This document shows, one piece after another, positions 9,928 to 18,968 of a DNA stretch of 64,000 bases. How positions within the stretch are numbered: the stretch's first letter is position 1; every line of letters begins with the position of its first letter. The translations under genes were made by a program, and so were the position numbers. Location of the stretch: NCBI GenBank assembly GCA_902514945.1, contig CABXSO010000002.1, positions 1 through 64,000 of the forward strand, given 5' to 3'. The stretch comes from an uncultured Pelagibacteraceae bacterium. Its GTDB lineage: Bacteria; Pseudomonadota; Alphaproteobacteria; Pelagibacterales; Pelagibacteraceae. The notes under the pieces were generated by a model. That model saw only the letters and a program-made list of their open reading frames with translations, searched no databases and was not told where the DNA came from.

Positions 9928-12507
9928 ATGGAAAAAAACGAAGTTTCTAAAAATCAAAATATAAAATTAATATCAATGCATGATGAGATGAGCTCATCTT
10001 ATCTTTCTTATGCCATGAGTGTTATTGTAAGTCGAGCTCTACCGGATATAAGAGATGGGCTAAAACCTGTTCATAGAAGAATTTTATATGCAATGTATAA
10101 AGGTGGCTATGATTGGTCTAAACAGTTTAGAAAATCTGCAAGAATTGTTGGAGATGTAATTGGTAAATATCATCCACATGGTGATCAATCAGTTTATGAT
10201 GCACTTGTTCGAATGGTTCAAGATTTTTCGATGAGCTTACCTTTAGTAGAGGGTCAAGGAAATTTTGGTTCTATAGATGGTGATCCTGCAGCTGCAATGA
10301 GATACACAGAGACAAGATTATCAAAAGTTTCCCAATTTTTAATTGATGATATTGAAAAAAATACAATAGAATTTAAAAGTAATTACGATGAAACAGAAAA
10401 AGAACCATCTGTTTTGCCAGCTCAATTCCCAAATTTACTTGTAAATGGTGCAGGTGGTATTGCCGTTGGTATGGCAACTAGTATTCCACCGCATAATTTA
10501 GGAGAAATTATTGATGGTACATTAGCCTTAATTGACAATAGAGACATAAAGATTAAAGATTTAATGAAGCATATACCAGGACCTGATTTTCCGACTGGAG
10601 GTGTGATAATAGGAAAAGATATCATCAAGCAAGGATATAATAAGGGAAGAGGTTCTTTTAAAATTAGAGGTGAGATATCAAATGAATCTCAAAAGAATGG
10701 TAGAGATAGATTAGTTATTAATTCCATTCCATACCAAGTTAATAAGTCTGTTCTTAATGAAAGAATAGCCCAATTAGTAAGAGAAAAGAAAATAGAGGGA
10801 ATTAAAGATATACGTGACGAGTCTAATAGAGAAGGTATAAGAGTCTCGATCGATTTAAGAACCGGGGTTGAACCTGAGACAGTGAAAAGACAATTGTATA
10901 AAAATACTCAGATAGAAAGTTCATTTGGTTTTAATACTTTAGCAATTGTTGATGGTAAACCAAAAACTTGTAGCCTTAAAGATTTTTTAGAGAGTTTTTT
11001 AATTTTTAGAGAAGACATTGTACTTAGAAAAACTAAGTTTGATTTAAATAAAGCTGAAGATAGAGCACATATATTAATTGGTCTTTCAGTTTCAGTTGAA
11101 AATTTAGATAAAGTTATAAAAATAATACGTACTTCTAAAACTCCTGAAGAGGCAAAGAAGTCATTGTTAAAGATAAAATGGAAAATTAATAAATCTCAAA
11201 AAATTATTACTTTAATTGAAAATAAAAAACAAAAGAATTTGTATTTTTTATCATCACCTCAGGTTGATGCTATTTTAGAATTAAGGTTACAAAAATTGAC
11301 TGCTCTTGGTATTAATGAAATTGAAATTGAAATTAAAAAACTTTCTGAATTTATTATAAAATTAAAGAAAATTATATCGTCTAAAAAAGAATTATTAAAA
11401 GTTATCAGTCATGAATTGAAAGATATTAAAGAAAAATATGCAGTACCAAGGCGAACTAAAATAATTGATGCTGTGTTAAATTATGATATTGAGGAAACAA
11501 TCCAGAAAGAAACTGTTCTTATTACAGTTACTTTGCAAGGATATATCAAAAGAGGGTCTCTAAAAACTGTTAAAATACAGAAAAGAGGAGGTAAAGGAAA
11601 AACCGGCATTACCACTCGAAATGAAGACTCTGTAATACAAACGCTTTCAGTTAACACACATACTTCGGTCTTATTTTTTTCAACAGAGGGTCTTGTATAT
11701 AGAATTAAAGCGTGGAAAATTCCTGAGGGCTCAGCATCTTCAAAAGGAAAGTCTTTGTTCAATATTTTACCGTTAAAAAATCATCAATCTATAAGTTCAA
11801 TAATGCCTTTTCCGGAAAAGGATGATGACTCAAGCAAATATCAAATAGTTTTTGCTACTTCAAAAGGAAAGATTAGAAAGAATAGTCTTGAAGACTTCTC
11901 ATCCATTAATACATCGGGTAAAATTGCGATGAAATTAGATAATAATGATAAAATAATTGGTGTTAAGATTTGTAAGGATGATCAAGACATAATCTTAAGC
12001 ACTAAATTTGGAAAATGTATAAGATTCGAGTCTAAAAAATTAAGAATTTTCAAGGGTAGGTCTTCTAAGGGTATAAAAGGTTTAGAATTAGCAAAAGATG
12101 ACGAAATAGTATCTTTATCAATCATAGATAATAATAAAATGAATAAAAATGGAAAAACCAGTAAAGATGAAAAATCGGAATTAATAGCAAAACAAAAATT
12201 TATTTTATCAATTAGTGAAAATGGATATGGTAAAAAAACATCACACTATGATTATAGAACTACAAATAGAGGTGGAAAAGGAATTATCGGAATAATCAAT
12301 TCACCAAGAAACGGAAATATAGCATCATCTTTCCCTGTAAATGAGGGTGATGAAATCATGATTTCCACAAACAAAGGTAGAGTTATTAGGCTATTTGTTA
12401 AAGAAATTAGAACAGCTGGAAGAAATACTCAAGGAGTAAAAATTATTAAGCTATCAGGAGATGAAAAAGTGGTTTCAGCGATTAAAATTGATGATAATTT
12501 ATTGTAA
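9928..12507 (+). CDS. gyrA: DNA gyrase subunit A
   Basis: Breakage-reunion subunit of gyrase, which introduces negative supercoils. The 859-residue product shows the catalytic tyrosine in '[11 protein letters not shown]', the winged-helix '[18 protein letters not shown]', and a C-terminal beta-pinwheel containing the GyrA box 'QKRGGKG', which separates it from ParC. In the quinolone-determining region the residue aligned with E. coli Ser83 is glutamine. The 5-bp gap to ssb and the 1-nt overlap with coaD indicate one operon, ssb-gyrA-coaD-ppi-tgt, a conserved alphaproteobacterial order. Confidence 0.97.
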   Translation: MEKNEVSKNQNIKLISMHDEMSSSYLSYAMSVIVSRALPDIRDGLKPVHRRILYAMYKGGYDWSKQFRKSARIVGDVIGKYHPHGDQSVYDALVRMVQDFSMSLPLVEGQGNFGSIDGDPAAAMRYTETRLSKVSQFLIDDIEKNTIEFKSNYDETEKEPSVLPAQFPNLLVNGAGGIAVGMATSIPPHNLGEIIDGTLALIDNRDIKIKDLMKHIPGPDFPTGGVIIGKDIIKQGYNKGRGSFKIRGEISNESQKNGRDRLVINSIPYQVNKSVLNERIAQLVREKKIEGIKDIRDESNREGIRVSIDLRTGVEPETVKRQLYKNTQIESSFGFNTLAIVDGKPKTCSLKDFLESFLIFREDIVLRKTKFDLNKAEDRAHILIGLSVSVENLDKVIKIIRTSKTPEEAKKSLLKIKWKINKSQKIITLIENKKQKNLYFLSSPQVDAILELRLQKLTALGINEIEIEIKKLSEFIIKLKKIISSKKELLKVISHELKDIKEKYAVPRRTKIIDAVLNYDIEETIQKETVLITVTLQGYIKRGSLKTVKIQKRGGKGKTGITTRNEDSVIQTLSVNTHTSVLFFSTEGLVYRIKAWKIPEGSASSKGKSLFNILPLKNHQSISSIMPFPEKDDDSSKYQIVFATSKGKIRKNSLEDFSSINTSGKIAMKLDNNDKIIGVKICKDDQDIILSTKFGKCIRFESKKLRIFKGRSSKGIKGLELAKDDEIVSLSIIDNNKMNKNGKTSKDEKSELIAKQKFILSISENGYGKKTSHYDYRTTNRGGKGIIGIINSPRNGNIASSFPVNEGDEIMISTNKGRVIRLFVKEIRTAGRNTQGVKIIKLSGDEKVVSAIKIDDNLL

Positions 12508-13001
12508 TGTCTAAAACCGCTATTTATCCCGGAACGTTTGATCCAATTACGTTTGGTCATATAGATGTAATTAAAAAATCTTTAAAGTTATTTGATAAAG
12601 TTGTTGTAGCTGTTTCAGACGGTGAAAATAAGAATTATTTATTTGATGTTGAAGAAAGAATTGAAATTGTAAAGAATGCTCTTTTTAAAGATTTGAATAT
12701 GAATAGAAAAAAGATAATTATTATTTCCTTCAAGTCTTTAACAACTACACTTTGTAAAAAATATAAATCCAATATAATTTTAAGAGGATTGAGGGCGGTC
12801 TCGGATTTTGAATATGAATTTCAACTCGCTGGGATGAATAGAAAGTTAAATGACAAGATAGAAACAATATTTTTAATGTCAGATGTTGAAAATCAGATTA
12901 TATCTTCAAAATTTGTAAAAGAAATTATCAAACTTAAAGGGGATATAAAAAAATTTACTACCAAAACTACAATTAAAGCTTTAAAAAATAAATATGAGTA
13001 A
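12507..13001 (+). CDS. coaD: Phosphopantetheine adenylyltransferase
   Basis: Penultimate enzyme of coenzyme A synthesis, joining 4'-phosphopantetheine and ATP to give dephospho-CoA. The nucleotidyltransferase fold shows 'YPGTFDPITFGHIDVI' (the TxGH site) near the start and 'RGLRAVSDFEYEFQLAGMNR' in the middle; 'ISSKFVKEI' stands for the usual ISSTxVKE. Length (164) is standard. The ATG uses the last base of the gyrA stop (TAATG), pointing to coupled translation, and the end overlaps the next gene by 8 nt. Confidence 0.97.
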   Translation: MSKTAIYPGTFDPITFGHIDVIKKSLKLFDKVVVAVSDGENKNYLFDVEERIEIVKNALFKDLNMNRKKIIIISFKSLTTTLCKKYKSNIILRGLRAVSDFEYEFQLAGMNRKLNDKIETIFLMSDVENQIISSKFVKEIIKLKGDIKKFTTKTTIKALKNKYE

Positions 13002-13554
13002 GTTTTTAATTAAGATAATAATTATTCTCTTACTTTTAACCAATAAATCGTTTACAGAGGAGAATATAATGATTTTAAAATTAAAAGATGGTGATGTAAA
13101 AATTGAGTTGTTTGATGATAAAGCACCAAACCATGTAAAAAGAATTAAGGAACTTGCAGAAAAAGGTAAATACGATAATGTTGTATTTCACAGAGTTATT
13201 GATGGATTCATGGCTCAAACAGGTGACGTTCAGTTTGGGAATTCAAGTTCAAATGATTTTGACCTGAGAAGAGCTGGGATGGGAGGCTCTGATTTACCTG
13301 ATCTTAAACAAGAGTTTAGTAATCTTCCTCATGATCGTGGAACTTTATCAATGGCAAGATCATCTGATCCAAATAGTGCGAATAGCCAATTCTTTATTTG
13401 TTTTAAACCAGCTCCTTTCCTTGACAAACAATATACTGTTTTTGGTAAAGTTATTGACGGGATGGAGTTTGTAGACAAAATAAAAAGAGGTGACGAAAAA
13501 AATAATGGATCAGTCACAGATCCTGATAAAATAATAAGTTTCAAATCTCAATAA
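12994..13554 (+). CDS. Cyclophilin-type peptidyl-prolyl isomerase, exported
   Basis: Catalyses cis-trans isomerisation at proline and helps proteins fold. Residues about 1-21 are a hydrophobic signal peptide ending near 'NKSFTEE', so the enzyme should act in the periplasm. The cyclophilin domain shows 'VVFHRVIDGFMAQTGD' with the catalytic arginine, 'SMARSSDPNSANSQFFI', and 'LDKQYTVFGKVIDGM'. Many alphaproteobacteria carry two ppi genes followed by queA here; this window has one, and queA is absent. It sits between coaD (8-nt overlap) and tgt (14 bp). Confidence 0.95.
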   Translation: MSKFLIKIIIILLLLTNKSFTEENIMILKLKDGDVKIELFDDKAPNHVKRIKELAEKGKYDNVVFHRVIDGFMAQTGDVQFGNSSSNDFDLRRAGMGGSDLPDLKQEFSNLPHDRGTLSMARSSDPNSANSQFFICFKPAPFLDKQYTVFGKVIDGMEFVDKIKRGDEKNNGSVTDPDKIISFKSQ

Positions 13555-13568
13555 TACTTTAATTAAAA

Positions 13569-14675
13569 TTGAAAAAATTTGAATTTGAAATTCTAAAAAA
13601 GTATAAATTTGCAAGACTAGGTTTAATAAAAACACATAGAGGCAATATTGATACTCCTGCCTTTATGCCAGTTGGTACACAGGCCACTGTAAAAGCTTGT
13701 ACTATTGACGATATAAAAAAAACAGGCTCTCAAATTATTCTATCAAATACATATCATCTAATGATAAGACCAGGGATGGAAAGAGTACGTAATGCTGGTG
13801 GTCTTCATGAGTTTATGAATTGTGATCTTCCTATTCTTACTGATTCCGGAGGATTTCAGGTAATGTCATTATCTAGAATTAATAAAATTGATAAAGAAGA
13901 AGGAGCAATTTTCAATTCTCATGTTGATGGTAAAAAGTTTTATCTAAGTCCTGAAGAAAGTATAAAAATTCAATTAGGTCTGAATTCAGATATAGTGATG
14001 ATAATGGATGAATGCCCAAAAAAAACTGATGATTATGAAATTATAAACAAATCAATGCATCTTTCTTTATACTGGGCTGAAAGATCAAAGAAGGCTTTTG
14101 GTAATAATCCTCATAAAGCTTTATTTGGAATCATTCAGGGAGGTTTATTTAAAGACTTAAGACTTAAATCATTAGGAGGTTTATCAAAGATTGGTTTTGA
14201 TGGTTATGCTCTGGGAGGTTTGGCAGTGGGAGAAACTCAAAAGGAAATGTTTGATGTTTTGGATAATATTAAAGAATATATGCCTAATGATAAGCCACAT
14301 TATTTAATGGGCGTAGGAACTCCTAGTGATATTTTGGGTGCTGTTAAAAGAGGAATTGATATGTTTGATTGTGTATTGCCAACTAGGTCAGGTCGAACCG
14401 GTCTAGCTTTTACATGGGAAGGAAGAGTAAATATCAAAAATAACAAATACCAAACTGATAACAGTCCCTTAGATCCAAATTGTACCAACCTTAATTTAAA
14501 TAAATATTCTAAAAATTACTTAAATCATCTATTCAATACAAATGAGATTTTAGGCTCAATGTTGCTCACATTGCACAATATAAATTTCTATCAAGAGTTA
14601 ATGAAGGCTATTAGACACAATATCAAAAATGACACATTTGATGAATTTCACGATAAATACATAGATAAATTGTAA
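13569..14675 (+). CDS. tgt: tRNA-guanine transglycosylase with altered zinc site
   Basis: Tgt swaps guanine at the wobble position of GUN-anticodon tRNAs for the queuosine precursor preQ1. Catalytic aspartates are kept: 'TDSGGFQVMSL' (Asp92) and 'MFDCVLPTRSGRTG' (Asp267). The usual zinc cluster CxCxxC...H is not: residues 305-310 read C-T-N-L-N-L, so only the first cysteine and the histidine ('LHNINFYQ', His336) remain. The TTG start is chosen because it gives the normal N-terminus and 14-bp spacing to ppi. queA, the next pathway gene and frequent neighbour, is missing here. The enzyme is probably active, but this needs testing. Confidence 0.95.
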   Translation: MKKFEFEILKKYKFARLGLIKTHRGNIDTPAFMPVGTQATVKACTIDDIKKTGSQIILSNTYHLMIRPGMERVRNAGGLHEFMNCDLPILTDSGGFQVMSLSRINKIDKEEGAIFNSHVDGKKFYLSPEESIKIQLGLNSDIVMIMDECPKKTDDYEIINKSMHLSLYWAERSKKAFGNNPHKALFGIIQGGLFKDLRLKSLGGLSKIGFDGYALGGLAVGETQKEMFDVLDNIKEYMPNDKPHYLMGVGTPSDILGAVKRGIDMFDCVLPTRSGRTGLAFTWEGRVNIKNNKYQTDNSPLDPNCTNLNLNKYSKNYLNHLFNTNEILGSMLLTLHNINFYQELMKAIRHNIKNDTFDEFHDKYIDKL

Positions 14676-14703
14676 TTAGATTTGTTTTTCTACAAATTCG
14701 TAT

Positions 14704-14733
14704 TTGAAATATTTAGATAATTCTATATATACA
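14704..14733 (+). promoter_or_regulatory. Likely promoter of tRNA-Lys
   Basis: TTGAAA, an 18-bp spacer and TATACA precede tRNA-Lys by about 22 bp, a suitable distance for a start site just before the tRNA. Weak -35 match; the AT-rich background makes chance hits easy. Confidence 0.4.
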
Positions 14734-14755
14734 ATTTTATTTAAGTAACATTTGT

Positions 14756-14831
<76 letters not shown>

Positions 14832-14841
14832 CATATTTTTT

Positions 14842-15669
14842 TTAAGATACTTTAATTGGTGGATACTTAATTATTATTTCATTAGTCCATTGATTTATCA
14901 TTTTAATTCTATTGTCAGCAGATGGGTGCGTACTTAAAAATTCTGGTTGAGCTTTGCCTTTATTTTGCTCTTTCATTCTTTCCCATATTTTTCTAGTCTC
15001 TCGAATGTCATAACCAGAGAGAGATGAAAAAATCATTCCCAAATAATCAGCTTCACTCTCTTGTTTACGATTAAAAGGGTTCATAATTCCTATTTGTGAT
15101 AATAAGCCAACTGTATTCATTCCTGTAACACGATTGACACTAGATAATTTTCCACCACTTAAAATATCTATAACTTGAGTTCCAGTATTTAACAAAACTC
15201 CTCTACTAGCCCTTTCGACGGAGTGTTTAGCAACCGCATGGGCAATTTCATGACCCATTACTGCAGCTAAACCATTAGTATTTTTTGTAACATCTAACAT
15301 ACCGCTATAAACAGCTATTTTACCACCTGGCATACACCATGCATTCTTAATTTTTTTATTATCAATTAGAATATATTCCCAATCAAAATATGTTGTTGGA
15401 TCTGGTAAATTAGAATTTTCAAAATAAATTGATATAGCATCTTCCATTTTTGCACCGATTTCTTTTATTTCACTAAGAGATTTAGAATCTTTAATTAATT
15501 TTTCTTTTTCTTTTATTTTTTCATAAATTTGCGCAGCTTGCGCATTTAATTTAGCCTCGGGTATGAGCTTTAATTGCTTTCTCTCAGTGATTGGTGCTGT
15601 AGAGCAAGCGTTAATAACAAATCCACAACAACTACAACCTACATAAGTTAAAAATTTTCTTCTATCCAT
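14842..15669 (-). CDS. M48 family metalloprotease, likely Tat-exported lipoprotein
   Basis: A 275-residue zinc peptidase of the M48 (Oma1/BepA/LoiP-like) group. The active site is 'MGHEIAHAVAKHS' (HExxH) with the downstream glutamate in 'ESEADYLG'; the C-terminal 'FLSTHPSADNRI' is also typical. The N-terminus 'MDRRKFLTYVGC' is a twin-arginine signal, followed by 'VINACS', which can serve as a lipobox (Cys22). I infer Tat export and lipid anchoring in the cell envelope, where such enzymes handle misfolded membrane proteins. It stands alone, divergent from the DUF502 pair. Confidence 0.9.
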   Translation of the reverse strand: MDRRKFLTYVGCSCCGFVINACSTAPITERKQLKLIPEAKLNAQAAQIYEKIKEKEKLIKDSKSLSEIKEIGAKMEDAISIYFENSNLPDPTTYFDWEYILIDNKKIKNAWCMPGGKIAVYSGMLDVTKNTNGLAAVMGHEIAHAVAKHSVERASRGVLLNTGTQVIDILSGGKLSSVNRVTGMNTVGLLSQIGIMNPFNRKQESEADYLGMIFSSLSGYDIRETRKIWERMKEQNKGKAQPEFLSTHPSADNRIKMINQWTNEIIIKYPPIKVS

Positions 15670-15698
15670 TTTAATAAGTCCTTGATAATATATAGATT

Positions 15699-15776
15699 AT
15701 GAATCTTAATAATAAAATATTATTAATATTATTCATAATAGCAATAACTTTTGTAATATATTCAAGTTATAAATAA
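15699..15776 (+). CDS. Possible 25-residue membrane microprotein
   Basis: ATG plus 24 codons encode a short protein with a basic-polar start, a single hydrophobic stretch 'ILLILFIIAITFVIY' and a Ser/Lys end. The stop codon shares its last base with the ATG of the next gene (TAATG), the coupling pattern seen elsewhere in this window. No ribosome-binding site is visible, and AT-rich DNA yields such hydrophobic frames readily. It may instead be just the leader of the DUF502 gene. Function unknown. Confidence 0.35.
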   Translation: MNLNNKILLILFIIAITFVIYSSYK

Positions 15777-16396
15777 TGGCAAAAATAAAGAAAAAAAAAT
15801 CATTAAGCTTAGTTCTTAGAAACTATTTTATTACTGGTGTGGTGGTATTAATACCTATTGGTTTTACATTATATCTTAGTAAAATTTTAATAGGAGTTTC
15901 ATCCAAAGTAATTCCACCTAATATAAACCCTAATAATTATCTGCCATTTGCAATTCCTGGAATTGAAATTATTATCTCGATAATTTTTATAACTATCGTA
16001 GGGGGTCTATCTTTATCTTTCTTAGGCAAACGAATTCTTAAACTCATCGATGATTTGTTTAAAAGAATTCCTGTTTTAAGAACTATTTACTCTGCAATAG
16101 TTCAAATGACAGAAACATTTTCTAATAAAGATGAAAATGGTAAAAAAAGTGTTGTTTTAATAGAATATCCTAGAAAAGGTGTTTGGGCTGTTGGTTTTGC
16201 AACTAAAGAAAACAAAGGTGAGATGGCAGAAAAAACAAATAAAAAATTAATCAATGTTTTTGTTCCTACAACACCAAATCCTACAAGTGGTTTTTTATTA
16301 ATGTTCCCAATTGATGAAGTTATATATTTAAATATGACATTTGAGGAAGCATCTAAATTTATTGTTTCCGCCGGAACGTCTACAGGTAAAAATTAA
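15776..16396 (+). CDS. DUF502 family membrane protein
   Basis: A 206-residue inner-membrane protein with a basic N-terminus, two membrane helices (about residues 17-38 and 57-80) joined by a loop with 'FAIPGIEI', and a soluble C-terminal domain holding 'LIEYPRKGVWAVGFATKE' and 'TPNPTSGFLLMFP'. These match the DUF502 family, whose function is not established. Its stop overlaps the stop of recG on the other strand by 4 nt. In alphaproteobacteria DUF502 genes often sit next to recG, as here. Confidence 0.9.
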   Translation: MAKIKKKKSLSLVLRNYFITGVVVLIPIGFTLYLSKILIGVSSKVIPPNINPNNYLPFAIPGIEIIISIIFITIVGGLSLSFLGKRILKLIDDLFKRIPVLRTIYSAIVQMTETFSNKDENGKKSVVLIEYPRKGVWAVGFATKENKGEMAEKTNKKLINVFVPTTPNPTSGFLLMFPIDEVIYLNMTFEEASKFIVSAGTSTGKN

Positions 16397-18444
16397 GCAA
16401 TATCATTTATTATATCAGCTCTATCATATAATTTAATTAATGGTTTGAATCTGCTAATATCTTCATTTTCATTTTCAATTCTTTTGATTTCTTTTTCAGC
16501 CAAAATAAAAAGATTATGATTATGTACTGGGTCCGCTAATTTAAAGTTTTTTATTCCACTCTGTTTGAAACCCAGAATGTCGCCAAAACCTCTTAATTTC
16601 ATATCTTCTTCAGATATTTTAAATCCATCATTTGAATCTTTAAGTATATTAATTCTTTTTTTTGCATTATCACTTAAATTTGTCTTAAACAATAAAATGC
16701 AAGATGACTCTTTATTTCCTCTTCCCACTCTACCTCTGAGTTGATGTAATTGGGATAAACCAAATTTATTCGCATTTTCAATAATTATTACATTAGCATT
16801 AGGGAAATCTATACCAACTTCAATTATAGTGGTTGAAACTAAAATTTTAAAATCATTCTTTAAAAATCTGTTTAAGATAATTTCTTTTTCTTCAATAGTT
16901 GTTTTCCCGTGAAGTAAGAAAACTTGTTCAGGAAATAATCTACGTAGGAATTCAGATTTTTTAACCGCTGAAGTATGATCAATTTTTTTGGACTCATCAA
17001 TTAAGGGACATACCCAGAATATTTGGTTACCTAATTGAATTTCTTTTTTTACAAATTTTATTACATCATCAATTTTATTTTCAAGTTTACTATATGTTTT
17101 AATAGGTTTACGAATATTTGGTTTTTCGCGAATAATTGAAAGATCCATATCGCCATATATTGTCATAGTTAAAGTACGTGGTATTGGTGTTGCGGTCATT
17201 AAAAGAACATCACAATCCTTTCCAGCCTTATCAGATAATTTTTTTCTTTGACTTACACCAAACTTATGTTGTTCATCAATGATTATTAGTCCAAGTTTTT
17301 TAAATTTAACCTTTTTTTGAAAAAGAGCGTGAGTTCCAAAAACAATATCAATTTGTTTGTCTGATATTCTTTTTAAAATATTCTTTTTATCTTTATATGA
17401 AGATTTGCCAGAGAGTAATTCTATATTTATGTTTTTAGGAAATATCTTTTTAGCTAATAAGAAGTGCTGTCTTGCCAATATTTCAGTAGGTGCCATCACT
17501 GCTACTTGAAAACCTGAGCTGATAGTATTAAAAGCAGATAACAAAGACACTATTGTTTTTCCACACCCTACATCGCCCTGAAGTAATCTGAACATTTTAT
17601 TTTCGGAGCTTAAATCTTTATTTATTTCATTTAATGTTTTATTTTGATCATTTGTCAGCGAGAAATTAAGTTTAGACATAATTTCATCCTGTTTTTTGAT
17701 GTTAAATTTTTTTTTTGTTTTCTTTAATTTTTTGATTTTTTTTCTTATCTCTGAATTTACTAAAAAAGTCGAGAAAATTTCATCAAATGCAAGTCTTTGA
17801 TAAAAATTTTCTTTAAATTTTCCAATATTTTCTGGTTTATGTAATTTTTTAATTGAGTCATTCCAACTTATATTATTAAATTTTCTTAATATATTTTTTG
17901 AATGCCATTCATTGATTTGAGGTAAATTATTAATTATTTGCAAAATTATTTTATTATAAACCTTTTCACTAATTCCCTCAGTTAATGAATAACTATTGTG
18001 TTTTTGCCTAATTATAGAAGAGTCCTCTGAGACATATTTGGGATTAGTTAGCTGATATTTATTTCTAAAATATTTGATTTTGCCACTTATAGTAACTTCT
18101 TTTCCTATGGGTAAAATTTTCTTTATGTAACCTTCATAGCTATTAAAAAAAACACAATCTATCTCTCCAGTTTCATCTTTACATAAAACGCGATTTGGCA
18201 AGTTTCTAATTCTTGGAAATGAATATTTGATAGGTATTATTGTTATTGTTTGTACTTCATCTAATCTTAAATCAATTATTTTAGACGATAAGCTCCTATC
18301 AGTGTAAGATTTAGGTAATTTCCACAATAAATCAAAAACATTATTTATTTTTTTTTTTTTAAGTAAATTTGAGGTTTTAATCCCGACACCTTTAAGTGAG
18401 CTAAGGTCAGATAATAAGTATTCATAACTTCTTTTAATATCCAT
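16393..18444 (-). CDS. recG: ATP-dependent DNA helicase RecG
   Basis: RecG remodels stalled replication forks and branch-migrates Holliday junctions. The 683-residue protein has an N-terminal wedge/OB domain (about 1-200), then superfamily-2 helicase motifs: Walker A 'LQGDVGCGKTIVSL', 'IIDEQHKFGV' (DExQ box), 'LLMTATPIPRTLTM', and the C-terminal 'QLHQLRGRVGRG' plus TRG region 'RGFGDILGFKQSG'. Codons for residues about 29-33 form a run of 13 A on the coding strand, intact in frame here. Divergent from sdhE over only 22 bp, so the promoters overlap coding sequence. Confidence 0.97.
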   Translation of the reverse strand: MDIKRSYEYLLSDLSSLKGVGIKTSNLLKKKKINNVFDLLWKLPKSYTDRSLSSKIIDLRLDEVQTITIIPIKYSFPRIRNLPNRVLCKDETGEIDCVFFNSYEGYIKKILPIGKEVTISGKIKYFRNKYQLTNPKYVSEDSSIIRQKHNSYSLTEGISEKVYNKIILQIINNLPQINEWHSKNILRKFNNISWNDSIKKLHKPENIGKFKENFYQRLAFDEIFSTFLVNSEIRKKIKKLKKTKKKFNIKKQDEIMSKLNFSLTNDQNKTLNEINKDLSSENKMFRLLQGDVGCGKTIVSLLSAFNTISSGFQVAVMAPTEILARQHFLLAKKIFPKNINIELLSGKSSYKDKKNILKRISDKQIDIVFGTHALFQKKVKFKKLGLIIIDEQHKFGVSQRKKLSDKAGKDCDVLLMTATPIPRTLTMTIYGDMDLSIIREKPNIRKPIKTYSKLENKIDDVIKFVKKEIQLGNQIFWVCPLIDESKKIDHTSAVKKSEFLRRLFPEQVFLLHGKTTIEEKEIILNRFLKNDFKILVSTTIIEVGIDFPNANVIIIENANKFGLSQLHQLRGRVGRGNKESSCILLFKTNLSDNAKKRINILKDSNDGFKISEEDMKLRGFGDILGFKQSGIKNFKLADPVHNHNLFILAEKEIKRIENENEDISRFKPLIKLYDRADIINDIA

Positions 18445-18466
18445 AAACTGATATTATATTCTTATT

Positions 18467-18724
18467 ATGACTGCTGATATAGAACAAATAAAAAAAAAGA
18501 TTATTTATCGATCAAATTATCGCGGCACAAAAGAAATGGATAAACTTTTAGGAGCTTTCACAAGTAAGTACTTAGATGAATTAGAAGGTGATGATTTAAA
18601 TCAATTAATTAAACTTATAGAAATTGATGATAACAATCTTTACAATTTTTATAATGGCTTAAATACAGATATAAAATTTGAAGATAATAAGATCAATAAT
18701 TTATTTAAAAATTTTAAATATTAG
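18467..18724 (+). CDS. sdhE: FAD assembly factor SdhE (succinate dehydrogenase flavinylation)
   Basis: Small all-helical protein that helps attach FAD covalently to the SdhA subunit of succinate dehydrogenase. The 85-residue product shows the signature 'YRSNYRGTKEMDKLLG' (RGxxExD) and 'LNQLIKLIEIDDNNLYNF'. The position next to recG is typical for alphaproteobacteria, where mfd usually follows; mfd is not in this window, and tRNA-Ser comes next on the opposite strand. Confidence 0.92.
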   Translation: MTADIEQIKKKIIYRSNYRGTKEMDKLLGAFTSKYLDELEGDDLNQLIKLIEIDDNNLYNFYNGLNTDIKFEDNKINNLFKNFKY

Positions 18725-18733
18725 TAGTTCAAA

Positions 18734-18823
18734 TGGCGGAGAGACTGGGATTCGAACCCAGGAAAGAGTTGCCCCTTTGCCGGTTTTCAAGACCGGTGCT
18801 TTCAACCGCTCAGCCATCTCTCC
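18734..18823 (-). tRNA. tRNA-Ser (UGA)
   Basis: Read on the - strand: acceptor ggagaga / tctctcc, D arm, anticodon stem ccggt / accgg with loop cttgaaa giving UGA, a long class II variable arm, T arm ctggg ttcgaat cccag and an encoded CCA. The 90-nt length fits tRNA-Ser. Confidence 0.97.
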
Positions 18824-18968
18824 GTTTGGATGGTTTTATAAGTATAATCTTAAATATCAACTAAAAAACAAAGGTATATTTTTATGTATTTGAGTAATTA
18901 GTATTAATCTTTCATGTAAAAATGTTTAATCATTTGGTAAAGTTAGAAACTTTAAATCATCTTTTATA

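Noticed and set aside
18678-18893. Open frame reading GETGIRTQERVAPLPVF over the tRNA-Ser gene
   Set aside because: This is the well-known false translation of a tRNA-Ser gene on the other strand; the cloverleaf explains the sequence.
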